64,000 bases of DNA from Symsagittifera roscoffensis (lineage: Eukaryota; Xenacoelomorpha; Acoela; Convolutidae). The notes below the pieces were generated by a model. That model made no database searches. It was not told where the DNA came from and worked only from the letters and a program-made list of their open reading frames with translations. A program made the translations under genes and the position numbers. The stretch spans positions 11,628,368-11,692,367 of the forward strand of contig NC_087063.1 of assembly GCF_963678635.1 (NCBI RefSeq), read 5' to 3'. Each line of letters begins with the position of its first letter. Position 1 is the stretch's first letter. Shown here in pieces: positions 59,906-64,000 of this stretch.

Positions 59906-60876
59906 ACAATGTAAGGAGTCTTGTAGACTTTGTTAAGCGCATGGACTTTTCAAATGTCATAACAAATTGCAATCACTACAAAATTATCTGCTTGACGGAA
60001 ACCTGGCTAGTACCAGAAGTATCCGATAATGCTCTCTTTCTCAATAATTTCGTCATACATCGAAATGATCGTAATACGGTTAATGGCCAAACAAAGCATG
60101 GTGGGGTGCTTATTGCAGTACACAATAGTATTCAACACCGGCGATTAATTTTTGTCACAAAATTCACTGATACAGTACTTGTTCAGCTTGAATTTAATGA
60201 CTGCAGATGTCTCTTATGCTGTATCTACAGTGCCCCTAAAAACAGTCCATACAGGCATTCGCCCAGTCTTCTACTGCAGCTTATTGAATGCTTAGACGAA
60301 CTGAGTAGTAATCACATCACCAACCTTACAATGCTTGTGGGGAACATCAATTTTGATAACATAAACTGGCATCATATGGAGTCCTCAAATTTGGACCAAG
60401 CACTGGTACTAGAGGATTTGTTTGAACACAATTATCAGCAATTGGTCACAGGTGCTAAAAAGCATATTGATGTCATTCTAGTCAACAATACAGATTCAAT
60501 ACTAAACGTAAGTGTAGACAATTACGTTAAAAAACCATTTAAATCCGATCATCAGCCATTCCAGCTCAAACTAAGTTTAAATGATTGGTTCAAAGTGACG
60601 AAAACCTTGCCTGAAAAAGAAGATTTTAGCATATTTTCGTTCGAAAAAGCGAATTGCAATGAAATCAGATTAAACATCGTGCAAAATCCTTTCTTGCCTT
60701 ACTGCTTCAGCAATGTCGATGTTGTAGTTGATTTATTGTATGATTGGCTACATGAGATATTGGAAAAACATATACCCAAAAAGACAAAACACCAAATGAG
60801 TTTACCTCCTTGGGTCAGCAATGAAACATCAAATGCAATAAAAAGGAGGAATACAATGAGAAAATGGATGAATTAG
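59902..60876 (+). pseudogene. LINE ORF2: apurinic-like endonuclease domain
   Basis: 324 open residues. LLLYNVRSLVDFVKRM and IICLTETWL (Glu catalytic site), HRNDRNTVNGQTKHGGVLIA, VGNINFDNINWH, HIDVILVN and KSDHQPFQLKL give the exonuclease/endonuclease/phosphatase order. The usual GD(F/I)N catalytic Asp is Asn in VGNINF, so the nuclease is probably inactive. The final SDH motif is kept. In an active LINE it nicks target DNA. The frame begins just before the ORF1 stop in a different phase. Confidence 0.78.
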
Positions 60877-61084
60877 AAACCGTCCCCGAATAACTACCTA
60901 AAGCTGGCAACACTTGAAACAAGAATAAGTGACTTTTTGAACGAAGATCAAAAAGAATTTGAACACTCAGTTTTCGAAAATGGAACATTTTCACAAATAC
61001 AAAAGTATTTTAAGAGCATTCAAAAATCATCTCAACTTCCCTCAGAAATGTACTTAAATGATCAGATCGCTGTCACCGATTAAG

Positions 61085-62330
61085 AAAAAGTCCAACTCTT
61101 TAATGAGTTCTTTCAATCAGTCTTTACTAATTCGGATTATCAAAGAACCTCCGATAACTCCAAATCTTTAAAAGTAGAAAAACTCCACTTTACAAGAGAG
61201 AAAGAGCAAACTACACTTGGGAACTTGTGTATTGGGAAAGCAAAAGGTCCTGACGGTCTAGGAAATCTACCTCTTAAAAGTTTAGCTAAATACTTGGCTC
61301 CTTCACTGACACTCGTCTTCAACATAATTGGTAATAAACATGTCTACCCTTCCTTATGGAAATTGAGTATCCTTATATCAATATTTAACGACGGAGACAA
61401 ACAAGACATTTCAAATTATTGTCTCATTGCGCTCTTGGCGTGCCTCTCAAAAGTTCTTGAAAGAATACTTTTCGAAAAACTATACGTAGCCATTGGACTT
61501 AATGTCTGCAAAGAACGAAATGGATTCACCAAATGTAAATCCACAAAGACTCAAATGATCTTATATCTCAGTGAAATATTTGACCACTTCGAATCTCCAA
61601 CACTGACTGCTGTATACCTCGACTTCAAAAAGGCGTTCGACAAGGTCAATCATGAAAAAGTAAAAGAAAAATTGCATAAAAAATGGCATCACTGGAGGAG
61701 CTTTGGAGCTGCTTGAAAGCTACCTGAAAGGTCAAAAACACTGAGCAAAATTTGGAAACTCGACCTCTTCAGAACTCGAAGTCAAAAGTGGAGTTCCGCA
61801 AGGCTCAGTACTGGGTCCTCTGTTCTTCATAATCTTTATAAATGATCTCCCAGACTGTACCATGTCAAGTTGTTTCGGATACGCGGATGATTATATAGTT
61901 ATTGCTACCAACACGATCACTCTACAAATTTACGCGACCAGAATATGGAAATGGTTGGGCCCTTGCTGATAATTAAACATCAGCAAATGTAAAACGCTAA
62001 TTTTAAAAGGAAGCGGATGTGTTTCAATGAATGGAAAGACACTTGAACAAACACAGAAGGAAAAAGATTTGGGATTAATTGTATCGAACGACTTGACATG
62101 GACTGCAAACGCCGAAAGATGATGTGAGAAAGCAACCAAAGTATTTTTTACTAAAAAACGAAACATCGCTAATGGTGCAAGTTGGATTGCAAAAAAGAAT
62201 ATTTACCGGAGCTACATTGTCCCAATCATTTGATACGGTGTAATTATTTGGAAACCAAATAAATCAGAATTGAGAATGATGGAAAACCTTCAGGAAAATG
62301 CTTCGAAGTGGATAGATTAGACTATAGATT
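61085..62330 (+). pseudogene. LINE ORF2: reverse transcriptase domain
   Basis: 61225-61716 encodes GKAKGPDGLGNLPLKSLAKY, PSLWKLSILI, CKERNGFTKCKSTKTQMILY and AVYLDFKKAFDKVNHEKVKE (motif A, Asp present). After a stop, another frame gives VKSGVPQGSVLGPLFFIIFI and NDL (motif B), GYADDYIVIAT (motif C), SKCKTLILKG, KDLGLIVSNDLTWTANAE and WIAKKNIYRSYIVPII, separated by stops near 61965 and 62120. The motifs match CR1/jockey-like RTs. Confidence 0.78.
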
Positions 62331-62349
62331 AGACCAATAGATTAGACAA

Positions 62350-62763
62350 TAAAGATAGATTAAAACGGTTTTCGATTCTTCCACTTCTCTTGTATCACGA
62401 AATGCCCGTTCTTTTGCATTTTTCGACATAGTGAAAGGCAGGTAAAATATTGAGTTGGAATCTTTTGTTCAAGTACAATACAAATCAGAACAAAACACGA
62501 GAGCACAGAAATTGAAGTTCTATAAAACACGAATTCTGTTGAAGAAGAAACAAGAAATTGACTTTTGGACAAGAGGTCCATTCTTAGCAAACACAGTTGC
62601 ACAAAAGATAGGGATTAATCTTGACGAATTGGAAAATCCAAAAATAAAATCGCAAAAGTTTACAAAAACTATTTTGTCAATAAATATAATCTCGAAGATA
62701 TATGCTCCTGGAGACTTGACATGTAATTGTCAGACCTTCAGAAATCAACACAAACTCATATGA
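62350..62763 (+). pseudogene. LINE ORF2 C-terminal domain
   Basis: Coding similar to the end of CR1/jockey-type ORF2: FFDIVKGR, a stop, NIELESFVQVQYK, then LKFYKTRILLKKKQEIDFWT and RGPFLANTVAQKIGINLD. A 102-residue frame is open to the TGA at 62761. No zinc knuckle is obvious (DLTCNCQTF only). A short 3' region follows to about 62830. Confidence 0.6.
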
Positions 62764-62830
62764 ACTTTGGAAAACTGGAACTCGGGAATATCTCCCCTGG
62801 GTGCTACCCTAAATTCTGTTTGATTATAAT

Positions 62831-63847
62831 TATTATACTAGCCATACAGGATGGATCAAGCTGAATACTGATGATTAAAACATAACCTCGCCAAACCGGA
62901 ATTAACGTCTCCGGGTTTTAACTGTAACTGTTTTCTAGACCATAATTTAGGGTTATTCATACAAATTACACGAGTGGGTGAATTTTTGATGGTAGCCTGA
63001 AAACGGTAAGTTTCCCTTGTTTGATGTCCCTGAACCACAAATTGATTTTCTAGGAGCGTAACGACGTTTATATGATCGGTTCTTAATGTCCTGGCTTTGA
63101 ACCAATGGCTTTAGGCATTAATTTTCCCCTCCTCGTGACACGGTTTAAGCGAATTTTACAACGTAGTAGTAGTAGTAGTAGGGTAGGATTTAGGATTTCT
63201 CCATGGGTTTTGAACCCTCGTTTATAAGTTCGTAATTTTTCCCGGTGGGTTGCAGTTTCCACACCAGCAAAGAATTCTCAACATACACAAGTTGTTTTCT
63301 GCAAAATTTCTGTTGAAGAATTTCCAATACGTATTTGTTAGAGATATTTTCAGGCTTTCATAATCTTGATTTTCGAAGTCCACAATTTGGCTAAAATAGT
63401 TGTATAGCGTATTAGAACGTACATAAAAATTTTCATTTGACTTTTTCAGTCTTGCTGCTTGAACAGCAATCTCACTACGTGTTGCTTGTCTCGTTCGTGA
63501 TTCGTTTTTATGAATAATTGTATTCAAATCAACGTCTTACAGATGCGAGCGGCTTTTTAATTGTGCGACTCTGTCCACTAGGATTCTAAGACAAGATGCA
63601 TCTTGAAGTGGAACTTTCTGTTTTTTACAAACTATTTTGGGATGCAAAATGTGTTTCACGAGTTCTCTAAACTAGGAAAATTGTTTTGCTAGAAAAAGAA
63701 CTGTTTCCTCGTTGACCCTCAGGAAATAGAATGTTTATTGCGAAACGTGAAGTACGGAAATAATAGGAGAAAGGCTGCCTAAAGAAAGAGAAAGACACTA
63801 ATTTTTGAATACACGATGGATCATGCTAGTTTTCTCTAAAACTGAAA
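62831..63847. other. Non-coding spacer between two LINEs
   Basis: No gene recognised. A GTA trinucleotide microsatellite (about six units) lies at 63163-63181. The minus-strand frame 63222-63527 (101 residues, with CWCGNCNPP near its end) has no identifiable domain and is left unannotated as a gene. Confidence 0.45.
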
Positions 63848-64000
63848 TTGTTGTGATAAACTTATTAAATAGTTTCCGGTTTGATATGTCTCAAGCAAAA
63901 GCTACTAGTTGTGGACCATGCAACAAAACAGTGAAGGACAACGACTCAACTGCTATAGGATGTGAAAAGTGCAGCGCGTGGTTCCATGGGCAATGTGTTG
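63848..64000 (+). mobile_element. 5' end of a second LINE, ORF1 starting with a PHD-like finger
   Basis: TTGTTGTGATAAACTTATTA at 63848 matches the LINE start at 58046 apart from one base. After a very short leader, ATG at 63890 opens a frame beginning MSQAKATSCGPCNKTVKDND, then IGCEKCSAWFHGQCV at the window edge: Cx2C...Cx2C...FHx2C, the first two thirds of a PHD finger. The ORF continues beyond the window. Unlike the first LINE it lacks the long repeated leader and shows no break in the visible part. Confidence 0.65.

Larger units (their letters stand above)
58046..62800 (+). mobile_element. Endonuclease-type LINE (CR1/jockey-like), decayed
   Basis: Order: 5' leader with short tandem repeats (58690-58895), ORF1 with a Cys/His finger and RNA-binding-like domain (58914-59910, broken by a fold-back), ORF2 with apurinic endonuclease (59902-60890), RT (61085-62330) and a C-terminal domain (62350-62763). 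The 5' end TTGTTGTGATTAACTTATTA is shared with a second element entering at 63848. In-frame stops, frameshifts and active-site changes show it is dead. Clade assignment is from motif style only. Confidence 0.75.

Overview
This is a eukaryotic, almost certainly metazoan (invertebrate) genomic window. It is AT-rich and dominated by repeats, with two intron-containing host genes and at least seven retroelement copies or fragments (Ty3-like LTR element, non-LTR elements of two kinds, Penelope-like elements). The species cannot be named from the sequence; an arthropod or similar invertebrate is only a guess. There is no bacterial gene organisation, and no complete rRNA or tRNA gene was seen. A 200-base N gap (40853-41052) marks an assembly break.

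Layout. 1-2.3 kb: two inverted-repeat DNA elements with CCCGCA ends, filled with TAATCGATTA-like palindromes. 2.5-5.4 kb: decayed sequence and diverged repeats. 5.4-8.3 kb: a decayed Ty3/gypsy-like LTR retrotransposon with a complete 249-bp 5' LTR, deleted from RNase H into the 3' LTR. 9.0-10.4 kb, minus strand: a two-exon apolipoprotein-D-like lipocalin gene. 11.85-16.72 kb, plus strand: a three-exon gene for an unrecognised 141-residue single-pass membrane protein. Its second intron carries a 1,151-bp tandem duplication, and its last codons plus 3' UTR are duplicated downstream. 17.8-35.9 kb: an 18-kb satellite array of about 297 monomers of 61 bp, with higher-order structure. 35.9-42.2 kb: two more CCCGCA elements, a GC-rich island with a decayed minus-strand reading frame, and the N gap. 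44.5-45.7 kb: a small inverted-repeat element next to a LINE reverse transcriptase remnant.

47.5-64 kb is a retroelement cluster. Two decayed non-LTR elements with a C-terminal restriction-like endonuclease (RLE) lie head to head (minus 47.5-50.5, plus 51.3-54.2 kb), with a Penelope-like fragment between them. A longer Penelope-like element (minus, 54.2-57.8 kb) follows, then an endonuclease-type LINE (plus, 58.0-62.8 kb), and the 5' end of another such LINE enters at 63.85 kb.

The most notable observations are: (1) a Cys4-His-Cys3 PHD-type zinc finger embedded inside the Penelope-like reverse transcriptase, between the GIAMG motif and the YVDD catalytic box; (2) PHD-like or Cys/His fingers in every retroelement here whose N-terminal region can be read; (3) four CCCGCA-ended elements each flanked by a matching 2-bp duplication; (4) hammerhead-like CTGATGA motifs in both Penelope 3' regions; (5) a 93-bp fold-back that breaks a LINE ORF1. 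Only the two host genes look intact.
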